The position numbers and the translations under genes were made by a program. DNA of 64,000 bases. Source: Bigelowiella natans CCMP2755 (Eukaryota > Cercozoa > Chlorarachniophyceae). The stretch is taken from the NCBI GenBank assembly GCA_000320545.1, contig ADNK01003302.1:1-64000 (forward strand). The letters run 5' to 3'. Below, piece after piece: positions 9,511 through 21,440 of the stretch (positions within the stretch are counted from its first letter, which is position 1; the number at the start of each line of letters is the position of its first letter). A model generated the notes under the pieces. It had not been told where the DNA came from. It searched no databases and saw only the letters and a program-made list of their open reading frames with translations.

Positions 9511-10086
9511 ATGCAAACGCGCCGGTTGCTTTTGAACAATTGCATGATGCACACGTTCGCGCAAAATTCCGGCATTTGTGACATGCAAATTGCTGACACT
9601 TTGAATGCAGTGACATTGAGTGGTGTGAAAAACATTGAACAGCACATGATGCTTGTGCGCGAATGCACACTGCGCGCAGACAGCGACGCAGAGTGCGCCT
9701 CGCTGCAGAGAGAGAACATCGCGCGCATCCTGGTCGGCGCAGCCGAGGCTTTGTGCACTCATCAGTGTTGCTTGCACAGGAAGTTCTGCGAATGCAAAAG
9801 CAGGGAAAAATCTTCAGAAAGTGGTGACAAAGAAAAAAAGGAACACATGCAAAAATGCCAATCGTGCAAAATCAAAAGCACAAACAACATGGCAAATGTC
9901 ACACTCATGATGGAAACCGTGAACTCCATGTGCGAACATGAGGTCATCGGGACCACTGTGTGCAAGCACATCATGAGTCAGTGCAGGCGCTGCCATGCAT
10001 TCAAAATCAACAGCAAACCACTGAAAATCATTGCTGAGGACGAAGAGAGTGCGTGTGGATTGAATGAAATGACCGATGTTTCGTGA
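9511..10086 (+). CDS. Unrecognised Cys/His-rich protein (191 aa)
   Basis: The first in-frame ATG is at 9511; the frame stays open back to about 9419 but without a better start. The protein has Cys/His clusters that could bind zinc: CTHQCCLHRKFCEC near residues 87-100, CQSC near 125, then CEHE...CKHIMSQCRRCH near residues 150-172. An N-terminal Met/Asn-rich part and an acidic end (AEDEES) flank them. It is intronless and lies on the same strand as the preceding ORFs, so it probably belongs to the same inserted unit. Spacing of the Cys residues does not match a named zinc finger that I know. Confidence 0.5.
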   Translation: MQTRRLLLNNCMMHTFAQNSGICDMQIADTLNAVTLSGVKNIEQHMMLVRECTLRADSDAECASLQRENIARILVGAAEALCTHQCCLHRKFCECKSREKSSESGDKEKKEHMQKCQSCKIKSTNNMANVTLMMETVNSMCEHEVIGTTVCKHIMSQCRRCHAFKINSKPLKIIAEDEESACGLNEMTDVS

Positions 10087-11067
10087 TGAAGAGACTTGCC
10101 TTGCACGTCAAAGCAAGCCATCAGTTTTCAATTTTTCCGAAGACAAACGATTTCTTGTCCATCCTGGTTGCGTTGCTACTGCTAGACTGCCCTCCACCCT
10201 TTGCAGCTTCACGCATTGATGTCAAGCAGCACGTCATGAGCAGGCTAGCAGGTGCAGTCGTCCAGGCTGTGCAGTGTGCAGAGAGTCAGTTGCGCGCTGC
10301 ACAATGATGCTAGAATTGGAAGTGCAATGGTGCTTTCTTCGCAAGGCAGCTTTGGATGTAGCTGTGGATGACGCATGGTTCAAACACACTGGCTAGCTAG
10401 CTAGCTAGCGCAGGATGTGACGAATGAAAATTTGAAGGCGACGGTCCACACTGGCACACGACCATGCACGATCATGCTGCTAGAATGCTGTCACAGCTAG
10501 CAGCTAGCTCAGCTAGCTAGCCTACTTCAGTGCTACACGCTGTCAAGTCCTACTGTCTTGCTTTGGACGCAAACACCTTCTAGACCTTGCACATGGCTAG
10601 ATGGGTGTGCCATGTCCAGCAGATGTGGTCACAGCCAGCACAGCTAGACAGCCGCGTTTTGCAATAGCCCTTGCTAGCTAGAGCCATCGAAATCACATGC
10701 ACAGCTAGATAGCAGTGTTGTGTGCCGGCAAGTCAGAACTGATTGGACACCACAACTCATGGCTGCACACTTGTGCAGTGTCACATGTTCCTGTATTCAT
10801 AGTGAATGTGTTGTTTATGAAGAAAGTTCCAAGCAAGCAACCGCTGCCGTGCACTATGGCCATATAGACGAGATGCGAACACAGCTTGGCAAGTGCAGCA
10901 CGTTCGCGTCCTATTACGGAGCCTGTCATTTGTTTGTCATAGTCGCGGAAAAACTCTACATTGCACAAAAACGAGTGTAATGAAAGTGAATCTTTCCATA
11001 CTATCTGGAGTTGCAATGCAACGGGCACTATCAGGGTTCACGTTAAATCCAGAATTTCACAAACATT
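10087..11067. other. Gene-free part of the first convergent island
   Basis: From 10087 to about 10720 the sequence is dense in GCTAGC/CTAG repeats (runs of GCTAGCTAGC near 10391-10408 and 10500-10520). A block at 10592-10614 (ATGGCTAGATGGGTGTGCCA...) recurs with three changes in another island at 31413-31435. From about 10750 composition shifts back to the host type, leading into the Ku80 3' end. No gene is supported. Confidence 0.6.
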
Positions 11068-14000
11068 CTACTCCATCGAATCAAACATATCTTCTTCCTC
11101 TTCCTCAGCTGGACCCGAGAGACTTGGAGCAGACATTGGTGTTTCATCGGGTGTCAGAAACTAAGTATAGCACACATTATTACACATTACACTTGATCCA
11201 TTGCATTGTTGCTGATTCTTTACACAGATTGGGTCAATACTTTCTTGGAGGCTTCCTTCGTATATTTGCTAGTTGCATCTTCTGTCTTATCTATCGGTCG
11301 CATCTTGGCATCCACCACCTTATAATCAGGTTGTAAGTTATACGCGCCCCATATACACGCAAACATACACACAGTGTGCCACTTTTTGAAATTTAATGTG
11401 ATAATAAAAGGTGTCCAAGGACTAGTAGACCCTATTCTAAGTGTCTGATTCCTGTGAATGTTGCTTTAATGTGTAACCAACCATATCCCAGAATGCCTTC
11501 CGATCTCTGAAAGACTTTGCTATTGCTTCCAATCCCGTGTTGAAGTCGCTGCTTTCCTCATTCTTCACGCACACTTCACGTAGCGCCTGTATACAGTCAA
11601 CTGCCTTTGGATATCCAGCAGATCCGAATGATTCTTGCACACAATCGTTAATAATCTTCCACATCTCTTTGATAGCACGGGTGATGATATCTGGATCATC
11701 CTTCCTGTCAGTAATCACGGGCAAGCATGTCACGCATAAATGTTACTACATTGCTGATGCTGATGATGCAGAAAATATAAGTAAAATGGGTCGTAATTAA
11801 AACTATCACCTTTCTGCCATAGCTTTAAGATCTTCAACAGGTGTTGCCGAACCGACCATATCCACTACGAAAACAAGCTCCATTTTTACACGCGCGGACA
11901 CATACACCACTGGCTGGCTCTCTCGCCACAACATCTTCATTCATTTGATAACTCCTGTTACCTTTGTGCGCAACGATGTCATCCATCTTGATTTTAGTGT
12001 CGATACCTTCCCCACCTAACGATGCTCCTTTCAACTTTTTAGCCTGGATGAGGTCTTCATCTTCTTGAACTAACATCGCACTAACATGTGCCACGGAACC
12101 ATCTCCTGATAGAAAATCTCTCCAGTGCCGCTTCTTATTCTAAATTAAAGATTATCACAAACCGACTGATCAACTACGAATATAGATTAAAGATGATCGT
12201 CAATCCAACTGATCAACTACAAATGGCAAGCAAGAAATACAGACGCAGTTCTCATGGCGAATGCAAATCTACCATCAAACACAACAAGCGATAAATAACA
12301 TAGGTAAGATAAGATATCTATCAAATTCATGAGGATGCAGTAGCTGAGCTTACTTTGGAAGCTGTTTTCTTCTCTACAACTTGGAGAGGAAATCTCTCAA
12401 CAACGTTCTTCACCTTAATTTTGAAAAAATACGAGAGTCAAATTGATGATATGTTGCATTCGTGCAAGAAATATATTGTTTTCAGAATAATAGTACGTAC
12501 TGTCAGTGAACAACGAGGCTATTAAGATTCTTCTAGTCAGTGAAGAAGATGACGTAAACACGATGTAGAGCGGGGAATATATACACAAACTACATGCGCT
12601 GTAAATATGATGTAATCGTGCTCGAAGAATCGATCTCAAAAATTTCCTCAATTTACTCAACAAATTAAACCTCCTTTTACCTCCTTTTTAGCCGAAATCA
12701 AAAGCTTTTCATCTGGATTTAGGGTCCTATGAAAAATGATATTAAACTTAATTCGTAGGAAGAAGGGCTGTTGCAGTATCTTGGACACACTAGGGAACTT
12801 TGGGACAGAAAGCAATAAAAGTCAACCAAGATCAAATTAGAGCTTTGTCTTTATCACTTCCTTCGCAACCTTTTACCCAGATTACTCAGTACCGCTACTA
12901 CTACAACCGTCTTCACATCAACCTCCGCACTCTACCACTGTTCTTATTATCTGACCACCATCTCATCCATAAGCCTACTTACTTTGCAACAGCTGGATCC
13001 AGCTCTTCTATAGATACCTCCGGATCGAATGCTCGCCTGTTTTTTGCGCCATCATTAGCATTTTCAACAATAAAAGTAGTTTGAGGAATAGATTTTTTTT
13101 GTATATTGAATCAATTAAATAAGTCGATTTTTTACCATATTTTGGTACAAAAATCTAACAGAAAACGACTGCAAGTTTGCACAGATTGGTGGGAACCACG
13201 AACTATAATTAATCAAGTATTTCATAACTACATGTTTACTTTTCGACGTTTTGATAGAAACGCCTAAGACATGGATTAAAAACTTCTTCCATGTTAAGGG
13301 CCTCAAATTCGAAACTGATTATGATTTTATTGATTCAGCAAATCAAGAAAAACAAGGAAAAAAGAATTGAAACAATGGTTAGCAGAGATTTCACAAATAA
13401 ACGAAGAGACAGAACATACAAAATATGGAGCTCGAACAAATTTCTTAAAATAATTGTATCTAAAATACACACACACCTAGACACACACACACACACGCAC
13501 CATGCAAAACATATGTGCATACACACATATATTACTAAATGCAAATTTTAAATACAATAGGAGGGTACCCGTCTTCGTCTTCCATTGAATTTAAATCCAT
13601 TCTTTTGATCAAATTACGCATCGCAAGCCTTTGATTCTGGTCTGGTTTGTGCTTTTCTTCGAAACTTTCCCATAAGAACACATAGAGGAAAAAAATAAGA
13701 AACACTATTATTGATTTTTAATATAAATATCATAAACTCTTCTCATTTTACAGACTGTGGTAAACCATATACGTATTAACTATCGTGTCAGTTTCACCTT
13801 CCGAAGACGTAGTCTCGATAGTCTTCTGAGAACGGAAGCTGATTCAAATACCTACATTGTATTCATATTTCATGCCCTCGTCATGCTGAGTATTCATTTC
13901 ATTAGTTTTAATCTTTTTGTTTTGTACTTTTCTATCCCCCCCCCCCCCTCCTCCATTTTATTCTCTTATGACTTACAAGCATTCATTTTCTGGGTTGATT

Positions 14001-16073
14001 TCCGGGGTCAAAAGAGCAAAGACTGGTGTTGCATTCTTTCTCTTTACATACCGCGCGGTCACAGCTAACTAAAGGGTTAAGAGCAATATTTGATGAATTT
14101 CGTTTCCTATTTTTTGTGGCTGTTGTTTGAGTAAATATGCTGCTATTTGAATAAGTTTCGTACTTTTTGGTTTGATGCTTTTTACAGAACATACGTCCTT
14201 ATTCTCCTCTTTGACATTTCTTCTTTTTCATACTGGTTCGTCAACATTCATATTTTGGTTTCTCTCTCTTTATCCTAAATTTTTACCGTCAGTAGTACCT
14301 TTTCCTTCTTTAGTGCATGTACAAATGCCGAAAACTTGAGCCCATTCCTAACTCCAGCATCTTTCATTGGAACAACACAGTCGACGGCTCCAAGGCACCA
14401 GTATCTCTTCACTGTGTCACTGCACATTACCCATCACAACAGGTAAGCTTTTTCGCCTTACAATGGGTAAGAATTTTAGATGTGGTACTACATTGGGACA
14501 AAAGCAAGAACTGTGAGACACTTGTCGCATGTATATTTCAGGTTGTCTATATCTGCTTCGGAGAAAGGCACCTACAACAGAGTGTTGGATCATGTATCTC
14601 TCAATACGATTTATTTTTTTATTAAATATTCAATCATCAAATCATCATAGAGAATAGTTGTTTAGTTTCACAATTTTCACTTACGAGTTGCTTGCCATAC
14701 GGATACGCCTTTATTCGATGAAGTTTCTCGACCTCAACATCGTCCTCACCCAATTTGTTGTAGTATGTACGAACCATTCTGACGCCTGGAAGTCATGAAA
14801 TGAAATATATCAGATCCTGACGGCGACATGTTGACAGTACTTACATTGATCATAATCAACGACGCATCAAATAATGAGAGAGCGGTCGAATTGAGGGGAA
14901 GTGTGAGAGACAAATGTTAAATAGCATTAACCAGTATCTAAGCCGTTCTGCTCCACAGCCACTGCCGACTCTTTCTTTAACGTTGGCATATTCTGTACTG
15001 AAGTCTTTCCGTACGTTGCCACCTTCGGTGTGTATGTGCGAGGTATATGAATCTCTTCATTTACTTGAAGCTAAATAAAAAATGTCTTCCGCCACGCCTA
15101 ATACCAACAATACCGCAATAGCCATCATCATTAAAGTACCTGAATCTCTAAGGCTCCTATGTTCATTGGACCTTTGTACTTGTGTACCATACTTACAGTA
15201 CGTTTACGGATGAAGTTAAGAGCTGTCAGAGCTTCTGATCCGATCAGAATTTGTCCACCAGTTCCTTGAGCCAGTTGTCTAAGTATAGTATGGAAGAAAA
15301 ATGCCGCATTTTTTATTTATTTTTTTTTCCATCAACCATCTTCTAATATTACTTTAGTAAAAGTTCTCCTTTGATCTCATTCTCTGCTCGACTCGCGGCC
15401 TTCTTTTCGCCGTCTCCCATTCTGCCGTCAGTGCCACTATCCTCATCTTCATCCTCGTCCTCAGCAAAATCGACTCCAATGATATTTAATCTAAATTGTA
15501 GAAAGCATCAGTTCTCACTCTACGTATGTTCTACAAAGACGTTTCCTACTTCACTTCTTGGATGTTCATCTCATCTATCAACATTTGAATATGAGCATCA
15601 TCCCTTATTGGCCCACCCGCGTCCGTAATCTATTATATAAAGAAGATTTATTTGCAGGTGACAACCTTTGTTAAAACATTGGTCTTACTAGGAATATCCT
15701 TTTAGTGAATTTTAGGTGTTTAACACGGGATACAATCATTTCTAGCCCCACAAATAGAGCATCTAGCACTAATGTAACCAGAATAATACGAACGAATTAG
15801 CGATGAGATGATAATGATAAAGATGGTCTTGTGTTAATCGCATCTACCATCTCCTTCAGCGTCTTCAACTTCAACAGCTGACACAGTTTCGAGGACATCC
15901 AGGTCTGGTTTTGCAAAAACGTGTACTTGCTGGACATGTTTGTAATGATCCGGGTGTTCCTCATTTAGCTTGTTCTCAGTAACTAGAGAGATTGTGATAA
16001 GTTAAGAAGTATCAAAAATGGTAGCAATGAGGGAAATGGCATGGCGCATTACTAAAAATATTACTTAAATATC

Positions 16074-16116
<43 letters not shown>

Positions 16117-16634
16117 TCACATATTATATTACACATATTTGTGCACATTTGATGATGACTGTAGCGATAATAATAAGATAACGATGCTGAGCAGCAAGAT
16201 ACCATCGTATTTAGATGCCTATTGCCTGACCTGCGGTGCCGAAAAGAACCATGGCCATTTCGTCACTCTTCTTTCCGAAGAGAAGCTATCGACAAGTATT
16301 CCAGTAGTTAAAGCAGTGCATGAAATCCAGTAATAATTGACGTAATCAACCTTAGTTTGAACCAACATTTGTACAGCCTTCTTCGCAAGATCCAGTCTAG
16401 TTTCACCACCACTGATCGTTCAAAATATTGGCTCAAGCATCTTAGGCAGTTTCGAGCATTGAAGATTCGAGCATTAAACCACCTTTCCTTCCCCATGGAC
16501 CGTCCCACATCTAGAATTACACAGACTGCTTCCTGAAAGGTACCAAAAAAATATTAATGCAGATGTATCGTCGAAGCTTCCCCATTCTTGATCCATTATT
16601 CCACACTAAAGATTCCCCCATGGACCTTGCTCAT
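11068..16634 (-). CDS. XRCC5: Ku80 subunit of the Ku DNA-end-binding heterodimer (25 exons, 758 aa)
   Basis: Ku80 pairs with Ku70 to bind DNA double-strand ends and recruit DNA-PKcs/ligase IV in non-homologous end joining. Exons on minus: 16634-16626, 16532-16483, 16411-16351, 16270-16231, 15982-15848, 15768-15689, 15629-15550, 15490-15353, 15278-15140, 15070-14932, 14785-14685, 14571-14492, 14419-14299, 14068-13977, 13851-13798, 13664-13569, 13314-13240, 13036-12983, 12726-12681, 12413-12354, 12139-11962, 11864-11810, 11704-11482, 11318-11241, 11160-11068. All phases agree. Landmarks: the vWA-like start EAVCVILDVGRSMGKE and MAMVLFGTA; KLNIIGVDF; the beta-barrel entry VPFSEADIDNLKY; the C-terminal helical domain AVDCIQALREV; and the acidic tail EEEEEDMFDSME, equivalent to the DNA-PKcs-binding tail. 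Length is close to the human protein (732 aa). The 3-codon first exon (MSK, donor GTCCAT) is the weakest part. Confidence 0.95.
16079..16112. repeat. (TA)n microsatellite in a Ku80 intron
   Basis: About 17 TA units lie within the Ku80 intron between the exons ending at 16231 and starting at 15982. Similar dinucleotide tracts occupy many introns of this window: CA at 13467-13497, GT at 18330-18352 and 18739-18769. Confidence 0.95.
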
Positions 16635-16929
16635 GACGCCAGATTCTATTCCCACGAGGAAGGGTTTCCCGCGTTGCAATACCGGTAGTTGAGATGCCTT
16701 TCACACGAACGTCATCATTATCTCCTTGTCGCAATGTATAAACTGTCGACCTTCGTCCCCCTCTTCCGGTCTGTGCTTAGCTCAGATTCGTCTACCCGAA
16801 GTATGCCGACTGCACAAAGAGGTTTATTTTCACACCATACGACAACACCTTTATGGAGATTTTGCATAAATTATATGAATTCTCTCCTCATCGTCCTGAT
16901 TCTTAAATCTTACTACTCACTTTCCAAAT
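16635..16929. promoter_or_regulatory. Short divergent promoter region, Ku80 / importin-alpha
   Basis: Only 295 bp separate the proposed start codons of two head-to-head genes, so both promoters and 5' leaders must share this space. I see no convincing TATA box or shared motif. The assignment follows from gene layout, not from recognised elements. Confidence 0.5.
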
Positions 16930-18736
16930 ATGTTTGTAGCTGGGAAGAAGAAGGACAGGGATGGGGTGAAGAGGATTCACGGACTCAATCTCCGCCAGGC
17001 CTCCTCCCACCGTCGTCAAATGCACCGGGAAAACGGACTTAGGAGGAGGTTTTTCATTTTTGAATTTTGCCCGCTTATTTTTAATTCTTGCGGCGTTTGT
17101 TGTAAATGATACTAAACGAAGTCACAATGCCCAGGAGGGACATGTTAAACAAGCGGCGTAGAATCGCTCCCACGTCGGAGGAAAAGAAGGTAATAAATAA
17201 GGTTGTTTATATGTGTTCTAGTCACTTGGTGCCTCACAGGAGTTGTTCGATTGTTACAAATTTTGATGTCTCATGGGATTCTTTTCCCGTTCTCGTGATC
17301 TAATTAATAATGTATTGTTCATGAAACAAAGACTGCAAATGGAGAAAGTGGTAACCATGACGAAGGAACAATAAAGGATTATATTCAAATGGCAAACGAT
17401 GCTATTCAGGTCCGATTTTCCCCTCTTCGCCACCATCTAACAGAAAAGTACTGATATGACATTATAATAAGAAATTCAAGAAGGCGGTAGAGGAAGCTTC
17501 AGCAGAATCTCAACAACAACAGCTTAACGCTTTGAAGACCATTGTGTATATGCTTTCACGGGAGGATATGGATCCAGAGATGATCATAGACGCCATCATA
17601 AACGTCACTGAAAATCAATAGACTCCATGATCTATTCTTGATTGGCACATGTTGTGTTGTCGTTAGGCTGGGATGGTAAAGAACCTTATTAGTCTTTTGG
17701 AGAGCAGGAACACGACTTCGTCTGAGCTACAGATGCAGGTCACAATCTGCTTCCAGTTCTACGTTTTTTTCACACCCACTCAAGTGAAAATTTATTTTTC
17801 ACTCAGGCAGCGTGGTGCTTGACAAATATAGCAAGCGGCACACATGCCCAGACTGAATTAGTCCTTCCGGTAATTGAAAGCATTCGCAAATGTGTATATA
17901 TGAGTAGAAGTAGTCGTAAAGCAGCAGAAACATATGTGCAACGAAAAGGGTCCATAGATTTTAGTGGTATTGGGTGGTGTCATAGATTTTAGTGGTATTG
18001 TCATATTTCCATCCGATCAGCAGCTATCATAATCAATGTCGTATTTTTCAGTTGTTTGTCAGGATTTATGATTTTTCAAAGCAACCAAATCCTATATTCT
18101 TACAGTGGAGTATGCTTATCATTAGGCTTGCCCCGCTTTTATTCAAGCTTTGAGTGGAAATAATAGAAAACTTAAGGTTTTATTGTTATAGATTCCATCC
18201 CGCAGCTATCATTCCTACACAACTTCACTGGGTCTACCACACGTGAATTTATTCCACAAAGGCCAAAACATCATTGTTGTAGCAATACCCGTTATAAATT
18301 GTTTGTGTTAATACACACACAACGTGCGTGTGTGTGTGTGTGTGTTTGTTTTTGTGTGCAACTTGCGAAAGGTAGCTACTGCTTTATCAAAATCCCTTTT
18401 CATTCTTTAATTTTATTTTTATCCTTTGTTTCTATCTCTCTGTTTGTCTTAGGAGCACGCGGTGTGGGCGTTGGGGAATATTGCTGGCGACTCAGATGAG
18501 TTTAGGGTTGGTATATATTAGAGATGTTCGTGTCAAAATTGGTGCTAATGGCATATAATACACGCCTATGGCAAGAGAGGGATTATGTTTAGTCGTGGGT
18601 AGCTCCACATACAATGGATCCTACCTCATATGTTTATAGTCAATATATTCAAGGGAATCTCTCGTTGAAGAACGTATCTCTCGTTTTTTCCCATTTATCC
18701 ACATTTCAGTACAACATGTAATATATTTGATGGGTG

Positions 18737-18772
<36 letters not shown>

Positions 18773-21006
18773 TGTGTACGTATGTGTAAATTCTGTACAT
18801 TTAGCACATTTTGGTGCATAAGACGCGCGTGTATTTTTTGTATATCAAGAACTCAGTAATACAAATGGGAGGGTTTGCAGCGTTGGCAAAGATTATCGAC
18901 GACTCCGCGAACATGGTAATTCGTTGATAAATGAGCGGAGAAAACCTGCAAGATATGTGTGCAAGGGTTGACTTTTCATTCACTATCTACATACTAGAAT
19001 TTATAATGAGCAATCATAAATTATGTTGTTGTCTTAATTAATTGTTCATTATTGTCTTCTTACAGGAGCTTGTTCGCACTGGTTGCTGGACCCTATCTAA
19101 CATGCTTAAAGTAAAACAATAGTTGATACCTTTGAGTGGAAAATTGAGGCACCACTGATGAAAATATACCCCCGAAATTATATTCATTTTATTTAGTCAC
19201 AGCAGTAAATTGATGAAGGAGCGTTAGTGAAACAGGACTCTTCTCTATTTCTTATATAGGGGCGGGATCCGTCGGCGGCGAGACGAGAGTTTTACAAAAT
19301 AGGAAATGCATATTACATGAAGCGTTTCTTCCAATTGCTAGATTCTAAACAATTGCAGCAGCAGCAACAACAGAAAGAAGTTGTCTTGCAGATAGAAGGT
19401 GTTATTGTAGAGGTTGTCTGGTGCCTCACATACCTAACTTCGCGTGACGAACCAGGTTCTCCCCATTCGTGTCTTCGGGAGGATTTCCCTTCCGTCATTC
19501 TTCTCTTTTTCGTCTACTTACTGTACACTTTCCTTCTCGTGCCCTGCTGCCCTATAGGATGCGGTGCAATAATAAAAGCAGGATTCGCTGACCGAATCGC
19601 CAAGTTAATGCACAAAGATACGAAGACATCGATTCTTATACCCTGTAATAACAACTTAATTCTTGTATTTAGTGGTTTAATAAGACCATAAACGATGATC
19701 AACGTCATGAAAATAGGATGAGAAACCCCAAAAAAATTAAACGTATAACTTGTGATGTTAAAAAATGTGCCTCTTTAATTGCCGTGCTTTTCACAAAGTA
19801 AAATTTTAAATCAGGTAGCGAAAATTACTTTGATGTATTATTCTACCTTATCAATGCTGACACATAATAGTGTTTGAATCTTCTTAAATTTCAAAATGAA
19901 ATAGTTTTCCGGAAAGATTTCAGTGAGACAGTGTTAAGTTAATAAAACCTTTATTTTCGTAATCGTATAAATCTCGACCATCAAGTGCAAATTTCTATGT
20001 TAATTGTTCCAGATAGAATCATCTAATAAAAGTGTTTTTGTTAGCTTTGAGGTGCTTAGGAAATATGCTAGCCTATAGCGACAAATTCAACGAAAAAGGT
20101 ATTCAACGACTACGACAACAACATAGATTATAAAAGATCTTATTATTATGCCGCCCACGGAATGGGGGTTGATCGAATCAGATCGTTACACATAGTAAAT
20201 GATTTACTATTTCATTTGATTTCAATTAGATCTGAGTCGGTCAGATAAGTTGATCTCCTTTTTATTCTCTAGAGAAAGTTTTAAAAAGTGTTCTTGGTGG
20301 ATTAATTCAGAATGTTTAATAAGATTGTCTATCATAGTCATATCTGACTGTGGAGGAAAGCATATCCTTGATTGTTTAGCATTCTGTATGAAGGTATGGA
20401 TGTATTATATGCGTGCATTGATGTTGGATTCTCTCCTTATTGCTGCAGTCTTCACCATCCTACTCCATCATGTGTAGAAATTTACTTCTTCCATATGTAG
20501 AAATAAATGATATAATCCGTGCAGTAGTATAAAATTATGAGGTAGTAGTTGGATGGGTTGGTTGGATAGAAAGATGGATGGATGATGTTGATAAGGAATT
20601 CTAATAGCGAAATATTCTTAGCTTTCAACCTGAATAGTAGGCTTAGTTAATTTGTCAATAAATAGCATCAGCATAGAGGTCTGCGGAAAGAAGCTATATG
20701 GGTAGCATTTGCACAATCACATAAATCAATTTATAAAAGGTTCCTTCTTTTTACGCCTCCTATGTCGTTCTCTAATATTTTTTTTTTCATTTTATCTGTA
20801 ATTATTTCATATTATCCTCTGAAGGTGGTTGGGAATATACTGGCAGGGCCTCCTTCACATAAGAAGGCTGTAGTCGATGTATGTAGAACAAATACAACAA
20901 AAAGAAGAATTTAAAATTGAGAATCATCTACCAAAAAATGATACTCACGTATAGATAAAATTTTACACCAGGCGTAGAAGCGATAATTCTAAATTCAACC
21001 ACACAA

Positions 21007-21051
<45 letters not shown>

Positions 21052-21213
21052 ACACATACACACATTACACAAAAGACAAATCTTTGTAGTATCTTTGTAA
21101 TATCCAATTATTTTGCGCACAAACTTGTTACACAAATTCATTACTTGATCTTTGTTACAAAATGCCTGTAGACCATACAAATCAACACACACACACACAC
21201 ACACACGAGATCA

Positions 21214-21274
<61 letters not shown>

Positions 21275-21402
21275 GTGTGTGTGTTTGTGTGCGTGTGTAT
21301 AAATGTAAACATGTATTTATTAAAATATATGTGTAATAAACTATCATCGAATTGTTTTATGCGCTCAACAAATGGTTCATATTTTATTTTAATATCCAGT
21401 CT

Positions 21403-21440
<38 letters not shown>

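Noticed and set aside
12594-12646. Exon-like stretch (EIFEIDSSSTITSYLQ) in a Ku80 intron
   Set aside because: It has a plausible acceptor and donor, but including it leaves the next Ku80 exon out of phase, and the alignment with Ku80 is continuous without it.
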